From a virus: 48,017 bases of DNA. The first letter of the stretch is position 1. The number at the start of each line of letters is the position of its first letter. The notes beneath the pieces were generated by a model. It was not told the DNA's origin and did no database searches. It saw only the letters and a program-made list of their open reading frames with translations. The translations under genes were made by a program, and so were the position numbers. The stretch is from positions 1 to 48,017 of IMG/VR virus record IMGVR_UViG_3300037087_000068. One strand, written 5' to 3'. Positions 1-9,061 of the stretch are shown here, piece after piece.

Positions 1-248
1 TACCCCGGCAGATCGAAAGGGGCCGACTCGATAGCTTCCTTGATTCCGATCTGGTCGGTAAGCGCCACACCGAATGCGGCAAGACGGCTGGCGAGCAAAC
101 ATTTAAGGGGCTGCATGGCATCGTAATTCCCTGTTACCATGTCGGTAAGTTCACCGATGATGTATGTGTAACCATTCTGACCCACCTGTACACTAATGGT
201 TTCTGCTGTCACTTCTGGTACTTCAACATTCTTTAATGTCCATGCCAT
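1..248 (-). CDS. Unrecognised phage protein, N-terminal part (off left edge)
   Basis: Eighty-two codons are visible before the gene leaves the window. I start it at the ATG complementary to 246-248, because AAGGAG lies a few bases upstream. It begins MAWTLKNVEVPEVTAETIS and contains a stretch around GQNGYTYIIGELTDMVTGNY. I see no catalytic motif, signal peptide or membrane segment. It is the last visible gene of the minus-strand late operon, downstream of a short 61-residue gene, so a virion or lysis-associated role is possible but not shown. Confidence 0.6.
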   Translation of the reverse strand, partial: MAWTLKNVEVPEVTAETISVQVGQNGYTYIIGELTDMVTGNYDAMQPLKCLLASRLAAFGVALTDQIGIKEAIESAPFDLPG

Positions 249-297
249 GACTTTCTCCTTTTTGGTTGTGAAAAATATAATAGCTTCGGTGGACACG

Positions 298-483
298 TTA
301 TTTCCTCACCACGGCTTGAATACAGCCAAGATGTTTTGGGCAATGCCTGAGAGTTTTCGGTAAGTTTTCCGCGTGAATCAATTCTTCTACTTTATCGCCA
401 TCGGCAATAAAAGCCTTTTTGCGGTCATCGCAACAGTCGATCAAGAAGGTATCATTCACAATCAGCAAGTTTTCTGATTCCAT
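298..483 (-). CDS. Small hypothetical protein, 61 aa
   Basis: Acidic-to-neutral 61-residue product with four cysteines (two adjacent in IDCCDD, two later in HCPKHLGC). The start ATG is preceded by a strong GGAGGT. It lies just downstream of a hairpin terminator (495-539), so it may depend on read-through or its own promoter. The cysteine and histidine spacing could bind a metal, but no known finger pattern is complete. Not recognised as any family. Confidence 0.55.
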   Translation of the reverse strand: MESENLLIVNDTFLIDCCDDRKKAFIADGDKVEELIHAENLPKTLRHCPKHLGCIQAVVRK

Positions 484-494
484 GTGACCTCCAA

Positions 495-539
495 TAAAAA
501 AGCCCCACTAGACAGCGATATGCTGAAAAGTGGGGCTTT
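495..539 (-). terminator. Rho-independent terminator, minus strand
   Basis: An 11-bp perfect stem (499-509 with 529-539, arms AAAGCCCCACT and AGTGGGGCTTT) is followed on the minus strand by a run of T opposite 495-500. It separates the large virion gene block from the last two minus-strand genes. Confidence 0.75.
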
Positions 540-579
540 AATTACACCAATTAAGGCGGTTAAAACGTACCGACTTATT

Positions 580-669
580 TTACTTCTTGCCTGCTTTCAT
601 CGGGGGCATACCTTTCATCGGCATCCCTTTACCCGGCTTCCCTTTCGGTGCTACTCCTTTTTTCGGCAT
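580..669 (-). CDS. Very small basic protein, 29 aa
   Basis: ATG at 667-669 follows GGGAGG. The product is lysine-, glycine- and proline-rich with repeated KG and GMP units (starts MPKKGVAPKGKPGKGMPMKG, ends KAGKK). Such tiny basic proteins occur in phage late operons, but I know no defined function for this one. A nucleic-acid or membrane contact is possible from charge alone. It ends about 40 bp before the terminator hairpin. Confidence 0.5.
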   Translation of the reverse strand: MPKKGVAPKGKPGKGMPMKGMPPMKAGKK

Positions 670-741
670 GATAAATCCTCCCTTTTGTCGTGGTGTTACA
701 GTAGACTGATATTTATTCTACAAGTTAGTAAAAGTCAAGGA

Positions 742-840
742 TTAATCACAAAAAGCCCGGTCGCTGCCATCTTCATCTTGCAGTGGATAATTCGGCATTT
801 CATATTCATCATCTTCAAATATCGGTTCGGGGCATGTCAC
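742..840 (-). CDS. Very small acidic protein, 32 aa
   Basis: GTG start overlaps the TGA stop of the ATP-grasp gene (GTGA), a translational-coupling arrangement. The product is strongly acidic (contains EDDEYEMPNYPLQDEDGSD). There is no separate Shine-Dalgarno. Supported mainly by the overlap and compact operon context; function unknown. Confidence 0.4.
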   Translation of the reverse strand: MTCPEPIFEDDEYEMPNYPLQDEDGSDRAFCD

Positions 841-2105
841 AGTATTTTTACCCCATGTTTCTCTGCCGCTTTACACGCCTCTGACACTTCACAAAAGGCG
901 CTGTCGTTAAATGTGACCTTGTACCCTTTCACTTGGCCGGCATATTCAAGGCATTGCGCCATAACTTTGTCGGGGTTATCGCCTGTAGCGACTACAGCAC
1001 CGATATAATTATCGTTATCGTTCGGCACAATCCAGTAATCACCGTCTTTTTTACAGAAGTTCTTGAGCTTGACGAATTGCGCTATTTCTTCAGGATAAGA
1101 GACTTTCAGCCAGTGGCCTTTCCCGTACCACTCACTTGTCAGAATCAATTCGGCGCCATACTTGGCGACAGGATTTAATGCTGGCATTTTATCGTGAGCC
1201 AAGTCCCATATCGCTTGGGAGAAATCTTTATACATTTCAGGGAAGAGTTCACCTGGAGGAGATGGTTGCCGGCAGGTATCGTCAATCGAATACGCCTCAC
1301 CCTTTTCCGTAATGCGGATCTCGTTTGAGTGAAAGCCCCTGAATCCGAGTCTGGCAAAGGTAGGCTTCATCGCATCATTGATGTTCTGCATTATTGGCGG
1401 AAACTCTTTGACTACAGCACCGAAATACCCGGAGTCTTTCGCTTCAATTCCAATCATGGAGTTTTCGGGATGCTCACCATCAAGACAAAGAGAATCCATA
1501 CCTATTTCACAGTCGGATTCGATCATATCCTGAACGATGAACTTTTGCGTCATTTTCCGGCGCCCTAATTTGCATTCCAGATCGTCAAGCCACGGTTCAG
1601 CGTCGTTCAAGTCGAGGACCTTCCGCGTCTCAGTCATGCCCCGATGCTTGCTTATTTTCACCACAACGTTCTTGTGAGTTTTCAAGTAGGCATAAAGCTT
1701 TTCTGTGCCGATAATAGTCACAGTTGGTGCCACGGGCAGTCCGGCCTTCGCCAAGGTCTTGTAAAATTTCTCTTTGTCTAATTCCATCAGGTCTGAACAG
1801 AGAGAACCGGCGACCGGATAGCCGAGGTCAATCAAATGTTCCTGTAAGCCGGAAAAGCCAATATCGGGAAAGAAAAAACAATCTACAGTGCGGTCTTTCG
1901 GGTCAAGATGGATACAGTCGAACAGCTCATATATTCGGGTGACTCCGTTGATACCCGTCCCAATTTCGTCCTTGTCCGAGCAGGGATAGCTTTCATCGTT
2001 CGGCAGATAGTAGGAGACTTTACCGAAAGATCGCGCCAAGACCTGAGTGATCGACAGCGCCAACCCGGTATCTACCACGACAATATGCTTGTCTTTAAGA
2101 TTCAC
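837..2105 (-). CDS. ATP-grasp family enzyme
   Basis: The 422-residue product has the build of the ATP-grasp superfamily, which ligates a carboxylate to an amine or thiol via an acyl-phosphate. An N-terminal Rossmann-like part (HIVVVDTGLALSITQVLARSFG) leads into a lid region containing VVVKISKHRG, then FIVQDMIESDCEIGMD, EAKDSGYFGAVV and an Mg-binding-type segment around GFRGFHSNEIRITEKGEAY. The order resembles GAR synthetase and carbamoyl-phosphate synthase folds rather than DNA ligases. GTG start with AGGAG upstream, overlapping the preceding gene by 11 bp. Its place at the end of the virion operon is odd for a metabolic enzyme; it could modify a virion protein, a peptide or a small molecule. 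The substrate cannot be told. Confidence 0.7.
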   Translation of the reverse strand: MNLKDKHIVVVDTGLALSITQVLARSFGKVSYYLPNDESYPCSDKDEIGTGINGVTRIYELFDCIHLDPKDRTVDCFFFPDIGFSGLQEHLIDLGYPVAGSLCSDLMELDKEKFYKTLAKAGLPVAPTVTIIGTEKLYAYLKTHKNVVVKISKHRGMTETRKVLDLNDAEPWLDDLECKLGRRKMTQKFIVQDMIESDCEIGMDSLCLDGEHPENSMIGIEAKDSGYFGAVVKEFPPIMQNINDAMKPTFARLGFRGFHSNEIRITEKGEAYSIDDTCRQPSPPGELFPEMYKDFSQAIWDLAHDKMPALNPVAKYGAELILTSEWYGKGHWLKVSYPEEIAQFVKLKNFCKKDGDYWIVPNDNDNYIGAVVATGDNPDKVMAQCLEYAGQVKGYKVTFNDSAFCEVSEACKAAEKHGVKIL

Positions 2106-5100
2106 TCATCAACTCCTTTCGGGCTTTTCTCCGGTCAACCTTCTTTTTGGTTTCTTTCGCGCTTCCCTGTTGTGAATCATCAGTTTTCCCTTTCTTGAGT
2201 AATTCGCGTAGCTGTTGAGTATGAAGGGAATCAGGAACCTCTTGATACCCCTGATCTTTCATGTACGCGCTGGCCTCTTCCCGTGACATGAATTTGTTAT
2301 CTGCGACAAAGCCCCTTTCGTGCTTTTGCTTGGAACCTATTTTGTTTGCCGCCAGAATGTCGTCGTGATGCTGATCGAGTGTTCCGTCTATCTGCTTGCC
2401 TTGGAACTTGATGGAGGGGCGCAGGGTGTCAGATACCATGCCGCCTTCTTCATATCCCCCTTGATCGTTTGGCAGATGCAAGACATTCCCCGGCTCTTTC
2501 TCTTTGAAATATTGCTGTAACTTCTCAGCCCCATGCTGTTTCACATTGAACGGGGAAGCGTAGAAATGCCATTGGTCAGACCCGATGTTACCCGGAATAC
2601 CTGAACCCGGCAACTGCGCCCACCTTCCCCCCTGTTGTTCAGGAGTCGAATACTTGCTTTGGTCGCTGAACGTCATATGATTCGGATATTTGAACTCGTC
2701 GCTGAAATGCTGGCCGGGTGTTCGCATGACAGGTTGACCATGTTTCTCTTGGTATCCTGCCATGTCGTAATCTACCATGCCGCCTTCGGCGTAGCCGGTA
2801 GACGGAAAAGTATATTTGATGCCATTGGCGTCGGTAACTTTTTGGGCTTCGGCAATACCTTGCTTCCGGGCATACGCATTGTATGCGCGAACTGCGGCAT
2901 CCCGGACTTTATCCAAGTCCGTTATGTGTTTTGCCGATGTTTTACCAATACCGATGGCATTGTGATATTCAGTTTGCACAGATTCTATGAAATTGCTGAT
3001 ATATTCAACTACTCTTTCAAAGGTAGAAGGACTTTTACTGGACAGTTCATCCCAGAATTTTCGCGTGGTGAATTGGTTGCCCATTAAATCTGCACTGAAT
3101 TCTTCTGCAAGGGCATTCGTGTCGCCGCCCCCCGGATGGTTGCGTTTATATTCGCCAAATCCTTTGACATACGGACCTATAGCTTCCGCAAAATCTCCCG
3201 CAACGTCTGGCATATCTTGTACCATGTGATGGAATAATTCATGTCCAACGATAGCCAAATGTGGTTCGAAAGTCCCTGATTTTATGAAAATTACATCGGG
3301 TTGCGCCCTGTCAACCGCACCCTCAAACTTAACCGATTCACCTTTCACGAATACAACTTTTTTACCAAAGACTCCGGCTATTTTGTCGATACCGGTGGTG
3401 TCTCTACTGAAGTCTGGTCCAAAGGATCGCTCATCCAACTTGCTATTGTTTGTTCGCTCAATAGCATCCCGGAGTCCGTTGACTGCCTTAGATGCATAGT
3501 CGTGCAAAACCTCGGGCGAAGCGGTTCGCAAAGATCCTCCCTCCCCTGAATTTTTACCTGCGGCCATGTCTCCCTGATTTTCCCGTAAAGGGTTTGCCAC
3601 CCCTCGCCCGCCATCTCCAGGCACAAGTCCATTATCGACTGCTGGTGCTTCAATATCTCCATTAGGTCTGATACCGTCTGGACTTCTAACGTTAGCTGTT
3701 TTGCCATCATTTTCCCCCTGCGAATATTTCACTGATTCTTTGCCAATATCCGTCCCGACAAGGCCGCGCTCGTCTTTGATAGTCTTTTGTGCGTTTTGGA
3801 CAATGGAATTGACAATGTTAGCCATTCCCCTGCCTTCAGGGTTGGCGTTAGCCGCTCGCGTCACCAGTGCTTTTCCTGCCTTGGTGGTGGTAAGAAAAGT
3901 TGTTGTCCATGCAAGCGGAAGGGTGGGCAACTTAGTCAATGCGGCTACGCCTAAAACATCGGCAAGGCGGTTGCCTGTGGGAGGGTTCTCTTTGAATTGC
4001 CCCGCGCGTTTCACCACCTGCATGATATTCGCAAGTCCGGTCATGTTGTCTATTTCTTCGGACGACCATTTCACATTCTTCTTGTACTTCGGGTCTTGTG
4101 CAAGGTTTTTTAACGCGGTTGAATACTTCTTCGGACTGAACATTTCTCCGGCCCCGGTCGTTCCCATAGCCTTGTCGTATGCTTCCCTCATGGCATCGAA
4201 TTTGACGCTGTATTGCTTGAAAGCATCATTTGCAGCACGGAAGTCTCTGACTGATTTATCTCCGCCTTGCGACAGAACGGCATCAATATCATCGGACACG
4301 GCTGAATATAATGAGTTGAGTTGCCCACGTGCCGTGTTGGTTTTGGCGTCGCCTATTTCTTTACCTATCCCCTTGCGGAGCGTCCACAAGTCGTCAAAGC
4401 TGAAATCGGGAGCGGCTTTTGTCGAAACACTTTGGACAACAGGATTACCTGCCGCATCAACAACGCCAGTATCAACCCCGGCGGTTGATGTCTGGTCTAC
4501 TGTGTCATTTTTGATATCTTGGAGTATCTTCTTGATATGATTGTCTTGGATGCTTTCAAAAACGGTTGGATAACGGTCAAGCAGTTCGGTTGCAACCTTC
4601 TTGACTTCCGGAGCTTCCCCGCGCGGTAGTTCCTCCGTGTTGGTTTTTACTTTCTCATACAGTCCATCCAAATAATTGTCATTAGAAATCTTCATTGCCG
4701 CCGTGCTATCGGCTGCGGGTTCCACCACGTATTGAGAGAAATGATTAGTGGCCGCATCCTTTGCCGCCGCATGTTGAGTTTCTCTGAATGAAGTCATGCC
4801 GGAAAAAGGAACTTTCTCATTTAAAGTCTCGACGGCTTGCAATCGCGGTTGACCGGTCAACTCTCCACTTGTTACCGGCACCTTGAATCGTTCGCTTTGA
4901 GCGGCAACATCAGGCAACGCTTTTAAACCTACTTTAGAATTAACTCCTTTTGCCACTTTCAATGCCGGATCAACAATCATGGCAGTAGTCAAGGCATTCC
5001 CGGCAGGGTTGGTTATCCATTCATTGCCGCTGCCCAGATTCTTAACCATCTGTTTAACGCCTTGAATGGTTTCTTCACCGCCACCGGGATTGAATGTCGC

Positions 5101-5592
5101 TTGCGTCAAGTCGCCCATTGAGCCAAGAGCGCCATAAGTGGTTTCAACCGCACTCCGGGGAATATTACTGATCCCTTCAACGATATTCGGGATAATGCCT
5201 TGTCCGGTAGTTTCCGCCACGCGGGGCGCTTTCGGCTCTTCCGGTCCTAAGACGGTATCTGCCGCAATTTTACCCATACCACCGCCGAGCATTGCACCCG
5301 CCGCCAGACCTCCGGGAACGGGAGCGGCAAACCCTGTTAATCCGCCCAGAGTCGCACCCGTAGCAACCGCCACCGGTCTACCAACCTTTTGAGCAAACGC
5401 CTTCATATTCTCAGGGTCGACTACGCGCTGAAGGTAAGACTTTTCCGGTATCGCCCCTGCCGCTTCACCGGGAGTATGAGACGCCAGCATAGGCATTCCA
5501 ATCGGAGCCGTCCTTTTTGATTCATATTGGTCAAATTCATTTGCAGCAGGGCTTGGTTGTCTCTTAGCCTCGTACTGGTCAAATTCACCCAT
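2095..5592 (-). CDS. Large internal virion-type protein with HExxH peptidase motif
   Basis: A 1165-residue protein, the largest here. It opens with two copies of an EFDQYE(A/S)KR repeat, followed by a glycine/alanine-rich hydrophobic stretch at about residues 75-118 that could insert in a membrane, then long helical regions. Around residue 783 is HELFHH within AIVGHELFHHMVQD, the zinc metallopeptidase signature HExxH. Near the C-terminus is a segment around HHDDILAANKIG and RGFVADNKFMSREEA, a motif pattern I recognise from other phage proteins. Size, position after the tail genes and the mosaic build fit an ejected internal virion protein of podoviruses, the peptidase possibly acting on the cell wall or virion. 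Start ATG overlaps the previous stop by one base (TAATG). Confidence 0.7.
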   Translation of the reverse strand: MGEFDQYEAKRQPSPAANEFDQYESKRTAPIGMPMLASHTPGEAAGAIPEKSYLQRVVDPENMKAFAQKVGRPVAVATGATLGGLTGFAAPVPGGLAAGAMLGGGMGKIAADTVLGPEEPKAPRVAETTGQGIIPNIVEGISNIPRSAVETTYGALGSMGDLTQATFNPGGGEETIQGVKQMVKNLGSGNEWITNPAGNALTTAMIVDPALKVAKGVNSKVGLKALPDVAAQSERFKVPVTSGELTGQPRLQAVETLNEKVPFSGMTSFRETQHAAAKDAATNHFSQYVVEPAADSTAAMKISNDNYLDGLYEKVKTNTEELPRGEAPEVKKVATELLDRYPTVFESIQDNHIKKILQDIKNDTVDQTSTAGVDTGVVDAAGNPVVQSVSTKAAPDFSFDDLWTLRKGIGKEIGDAKTNTARGQLNSLYSAVSDDIDAVLSQGGDKSVRDFRAANDAFKQYSVKFDAMREAYDKAMGTTGAGEMFSPKKYSTALKNLAQDPKYKKNVKWSSEEIDNMTGLANIMQVVKRAGQFKENPPTGNRLADVLGVAALTKLPTLPLAWTTTFLTTTKAGKALVTRAANANPEGRGMANIVNSIVQNAQKTIKDERGLVGTDIGKESVKYSQGENDGKTANVRSPDGIRPNGDIEAPAVDNGLVPGDGGRGVANPLRENQGDMAAGKNSGEGGSLRTASPEVLHDYASKAVNGLRDAIERTNNSKLDERSFGPDFSRDTTGIDKIAGVFGKKVVFVKGESVKFEGAVDRAQPDVIFIKSGTFEPHLAIVGHELFHHMVQDMPDVAGDFAEAIGPYVKGFGEYKRNHPGGGDTNALAEEFSADLMGNQFTTRKFWDELSSKSPSTFERVVEYISNFIESVQTEYHNAIGIGKTSAKHITDLDKVRDAAVRAYNAYARKQGIAEAQKVTDANGIKYTFPSTGYAEGGMVDYDMAGYQEKHGQPVMRTPGQHFSDEFKYPNHMTFSDQSKYSTPEQQGGRWAQLPGSGIPGNIGSDQWHFYASPFNVKQHGAEKLQQYFKEKEPGNVLHLPNDQGGYEEGGMVSDTLRPSIKFQGKQIDGTLDQHHDDILAANKIGSKQKHERGFVADNKFMSREEASAYMKDQGYQEVPDSLHTQQLRELLKKGKTDDSQQGSAKETKKKVDRRKARKELMSES

Positions 5593-7670
5593 TACTTGCC
5601 CCCATCGGCAATTCTGAATGCCGCTTCAGCTTCTTCTTTGGAATGTCCATTGTCTCTAAGTGCATGGTAAATCTGTTCACGGTTAAATCCATTCCCCAAG
5701 TCGCTCTTAATCCGGTGAGCGGCAACAGATACCTTGTCATTACCTTGAGGCATACCGACAGGAGAGTCAGGAGGAGGAGAAGCAGGAGAGCCTGTATCAT
5801 GTATTTCCTTTTTCCTATCCGTAATGGTCTGACTAAACGTCTTGCCAGTATTTGCCATTTCTTGCTCCGCCGCCTTGATTTTAGCTTCAAGTGATGCATA
5901 ACTGTCTGACGTACTCAATAATTTATCCGCTTGAGCTTGCGCCCCTACAGACAGTTCCGTTGCCGAAGCATAAGCGTTTGTCGTAACTTTATAATATTCA
6001 CGCGAGAACGAAAGAAGTTTCATTTGTAAGTCAGCGAGTTTCGGGTCAGTTGTGGCATTTTTCGCTAATGCTTCCATGCTGTTGACAAACCTTATTCCCG
6101 TCCGGTCATAATTCTTGGATGATTCACGAAGTAATTTTGCTGCACCCGCCGCCTGTAATTCAGCTTTACGCATCAAATCGTACTGCTTGGTATCATTTGT
6201 CAGCGCGGTTTTGCTGGCTTTGAGTACTGCTTGATGTTCGGCTAGGTCATCAATGGATGTTCCTTTGTTCCTCAAGATAGACGACCATTCGTTGTAAATA
6301 GCGTCACGGTCGGCTACGGCGGAAGCCCCCATGCCTAAAGGCGGCATTTGACCCGTTTTAGCATACTGTAATGCCATGTCACGTTTTGCTTCAGGGGTGA
6401 GCTGTGAAATTACACCTTCCTTTAATATGCCAATCTTGCCAACTTTTGTACCAACCGGAGTTTCCTCCCATCCATTCACGCCTTGATGAACTTTTTTGCC
6501 ACCCAACATATAAACTGCGGCCCCTTCAGGAGTGTAACCAATAGGATTCTTGCTCATGCCTTGAGGCATACCTGTTTTAACATCTATCCCACCAACTCCG
6601 CCTACCCCTTGCGTCGGCCCCATATTGCCAACGTCCATCGCTTTCTGACCTTCTACCTGCATAATTCCAGTACCCGGAGCAGGGGGCGCGTGAGGCATCT
6701 TGAAAGACCCATCGGGATTCGTTGACATGTCGGTTGTCGAAGGAGTCAAGGTAATTCCCTTGTTTCCACCCAGACCGATGCCGGGAGCGCCAACGCCTGC
6801 CGATGGATGGTTCGCCGGATTCAATGGGCTGTTCGGCTGTAACTGAGTCGGCAGCATTTCAGCCGGGACGTTACCTTGACCACCCGCCGCCTGTTGAATG
6901 GCTATTGCGCGGGTATTGTCGGCGTTCGCAAGATGATTCGGGTCGGCAATATCGTGAGTTACCGGAGCTTTCGGAACAGGCGCAGGAGTCAGGTTGTCAA
7001 TCCCGCCCGTCCTCATGGATTCGGAAGAAGGAATCGAAGGCATACCAATGGCAGGCTCAAATCTGTTTTCCGGCCTGTCTATCTTGTCGTCAACCACCAG
7101 ACCGCCTTCATCGTATCCCGGCCTTGGAGGGGATTGAACGGTAGGAGTTCCCGGAGCACCGAGGAATAAACCGGAGCCAATACCGGGTTGAACAGCGGTC
7201 GGAGTCGGAGGAGCGGTAGGCTGAACAACAGGAGGAATGCCAATAGGCGCGGTCGCTTGGTCATTCAGCGACATGCCCCCTTCTGCAAAGCCTTGAGGCA
7301 TACCGACTTGCACCCCGGCATTTCTGGGAGGAACCGGATTACCCGCTGACTGCTTGAGTTTGGTCGTTTCCTGATCGAAAAAGAGCTTTCCTATAGAATG
7401 AGCGTCTTCGTCTGAAAGCTGACTTCCCGGCGCCAGTTCCCGCCCTTTGGCGATGATCGCGTCCACCGGAATGATGTATTCCCCGCTTTGCACCGGAGCG
7501 GTCATATTATCCCCACCGCCCGGATTGACCGGACCCGGTAAAACGCCCCCCGGAGTGCCGCCTTGAGCAAAGCCTTGACGTTGCGGCATACCCATAGCCA
7601 ATGGAGCCGCCATCAGCTTTCGGCTGTAAGACTCAAGGGAATTTCTGACAAGATCATCAATGTTATTCAT
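5592..7670 (-). CDS. Gly/Pro-rich virion-associated protein
   Basis: 692 residues. The first 400 residues are low-complexity, rich in Gly, Pro, Met and Gln, with recurring (Q/E)GFA(Q/E)GG and IG(I/M)P units and short stretches such as APVQSGEYIIPVDAI, a pattern seen in phage tail or ejection proteins. The later half (about residue 430 on) is predicted helical (long Ala/Lys/Glu runs), and the last 45 residues (HRIKSDLGNGFNREQIYHAL) look like a small helical domain. It is translationally coupled (TAATG) to the giant downstream protein, suggesting both enter the same particle substructure. No enzymatic motif seen. Confidence 0.65.
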   Translation of the reverse strand: MNNIDDLVRNSLESYSRKLMAAPLAMGMPQRQGFAQGGTPGGVLPGPVNPGGGDNMTAPVQSGEYIIPVDAIIAKGRELAPGSQLSDEDAHSIGKLFFDQETTKLKQSAGNPVPPRNAGVQVGMPQGFAEGGMSLNDQATAPIGIPPVVQPTAPPTPTAVQPGIGSGLFLGAPGTPTVQSPPRPGYDEGGLVVDDKIDRPENRFEPAIGMPSIPSSESMRTGGIDNLTPAPVPKAPVTHDIADPNHLANADNTRAIAIQQAAGGQGNVPAEMLPTQLQPNSPLNPANHPSAGVGAPGIGLGGNKGITLTPSTTDMSTNPDGSFKMPHAPPAPGTGIMQVEGQKAMDVGNMGPTQGVGGVGGIDVKTGMPQGMSKNPIGYTPEGAAVYMLGGKKVHQGVNGWEETPVGTKVGKIGILKEGVISQLTPEAKRDMALQYAKTGQMPPLGMGASAVADRDAIYNEWSSILRNKGTSIDDLAEHQAVLKASKTALTNDTKQYDLMRKAELQAAGAAKLLRESSKNYDRTGIRFVNSMEALAKNATTDPKLADLQMKLLSFSREYYKVTTNAYASATELSVGAQAQADKLLSTSDSYASLEAKIKAAEQEMANTGKTFSQTITDRKKEIHDTGSPASPPPDSPVGMPQGNDKVSVAAHRIKSDLGNGFNREQIYHALRDNGHSKEEAEAAFRIADGGK

Positions 7671-7729
7671 GGGAACCTCGCTAAAACAATTTATACGTTA
7701 AATAGCACTCACTTGCAAAGAAATTAATG

Positions 7730-9061
7730 TTACGCAGTCGTCTTCACGGTCTTTATAGTCACGCCCTGCATCCCGAGCGACTTCATGATCTCCGAATAAC
7801 CATTGGCGACATGCTCAAGCATACCCGCAACGATAGTATTCTGGCCTTGAATGTCAGAAAGGTTGATTCGTTGCGTCGCTTCGGTCTGCTGCACGAATGC
7901 GCCGAAAGCCCTGATAATCTGTTCGTTCTTTTCTATTTTTAAGTGCTGAATCAGTTTATCGACTTCCACTTGGAGCGTGACCAGTTTATTTACCGCTTCA
8001 AACTCTGCGGTATTCGCCTGCAAGCTTTGACCAAAACCAAGAGCTTTCATTCTATTGTCTACTTCGGCAGTCAAAAGGTTTGTCCGACTATCGGTTTCAG
8101 CGCGGAGAAGTTCGGTGCGGTTAGTGGCATCCGCTTCGTCGATATTCTTTTTGCTTTCTAGGGCTAGTTGCTCCCTTTGTGCAGAAACGAACCCTCTCTG
8201 CAAGTCCTGATTATCTTTTTGTACGCCAAGATCAAGAAGCTGTCGTTTCAAGAGCCCCTCGAATATCTGAGCGTTCGCCATGATGTCAGACTTGTACTTT
8301 TCCAGTGATAACCGTTTCATGTCGTTTAGAATTTGCATCGACTGATTGAAGATGGAGGCTATTGACGAAGCCACGCTTGCCCCGGTAGACATCGCCGCCT
8401 TGATGTTCTCTTGCGCGAAATTAGCCATGACCTCAATGATCTTGCGGGACATATCGAATTTCTGGTTAATGTAGGCGGTCGTGACTTCCTTCTGTAGTGC
8501 CTTGGTCATGGAGTTGGCATACCGTGCGCCCTTCGCCCCGGTCTTCGCTCCGGTCAAGTCAAGGGCATCTTGGAATGTTTGCTTGTCGCGTTCGTAACCC
8601 TGTTCAAATACTGCGGTCTGAACGGTCGGACTGATATTGTCTCCCCCCGTTTCGATCATGGTTTGGATTTTTTCGGCTAGTCTGGTGAACTCAGCCGGAA
8701 CGGTGAATGACGGACTTGTCTCGTCCAATACCGGACTGGTATATTGCGGCGCCGACTCTCCCGATAAAGGGGTGTATGGCTGCGGTTCAGTCAGTACAAC
8801 AGATGAAGATTTTATCTTAACAGGAGTCGGGATGGAGGTTTTTACGACCAATGAGGCCGTTGGTACGGTAGTCCGTTCGAGCGATTTAAAGCTCCCCGCC
8901 TTGATACCGTCTATGGAATCCAGGGGCGGCAACGGTTGACTGGTAGCTGTATATATTGCGGGTCTGAAGGTGGCGAGCGCCGTCAGCTTCGCTACAAGAT
9001 CGTCCCGGTAGGTGCCTATCGCGGTTGTGGTATCAGTTTGGATGTCTTCGACTGTGGACAT
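7730..9061 (-). CDS. Coiled-coil virion structural/ejection protein
   Basis: 443 residues. Residues about 75-130 are Pro/Ser/Thr-rich; residues about 130-420 are strongly helical with heptad-like Leu/Ile/Ala spacing (QREQLALESKKNIDEADATN, LRAETDSRTNLLTAEVDNRM). The N-terminus (MSTVEDIQTDTTTAIGTYRD) resembles helical tail-assembly proteins. Adjacent on both sides to virion genes and overlapping the upstream gene by one base. Its role as an internal or tail-tube component is inferred from position and helical build, not from a named family. Confidence 0.6.
   Translation of the reverse strand: MSTVEDIQTDTTTAIGTYRDDLVAKLTALATFRPAIYTATSQPLPPLDSIDGIKAGSFKSLERTTVPTASLVVKTSIPTPVKIKSSSVVLTEPQPYTPLSGESAPQYTSPVLDETSPSFTVPAEFTRLAEKIQTMIETGGDNISPTVQTAVFEQGYERDKQTFQDALDLTGAKTGAKGARYANSMTKALQKEVTTAYINQKFDMSRKIIEVMANFAQENIKAAMSTGASVASSIASIFNQSMQILNDMKRLSLEKYKSDIMANAQIFEGLLKRQLLDLGVQKDNQDLQRGFVSAQREQLALESKKNIDEADATNRTELLRAETDSRTNLLTAEVDNRMKALGFGQSLQANTAEFEAVNKLVTLQVEVDKLIQHLKIEKNEQIIRAFGAFVQQTEATQRINLSDIQGQNTIVAGMLEHVANGYSEIMKSLGMQGVTIKTVKTTA

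Noticed and set aside
3701-4540. Plus-strand 279-codon open frame
   Set aside because: Antisense to the giant virion gene, no ribosome site, no motif.
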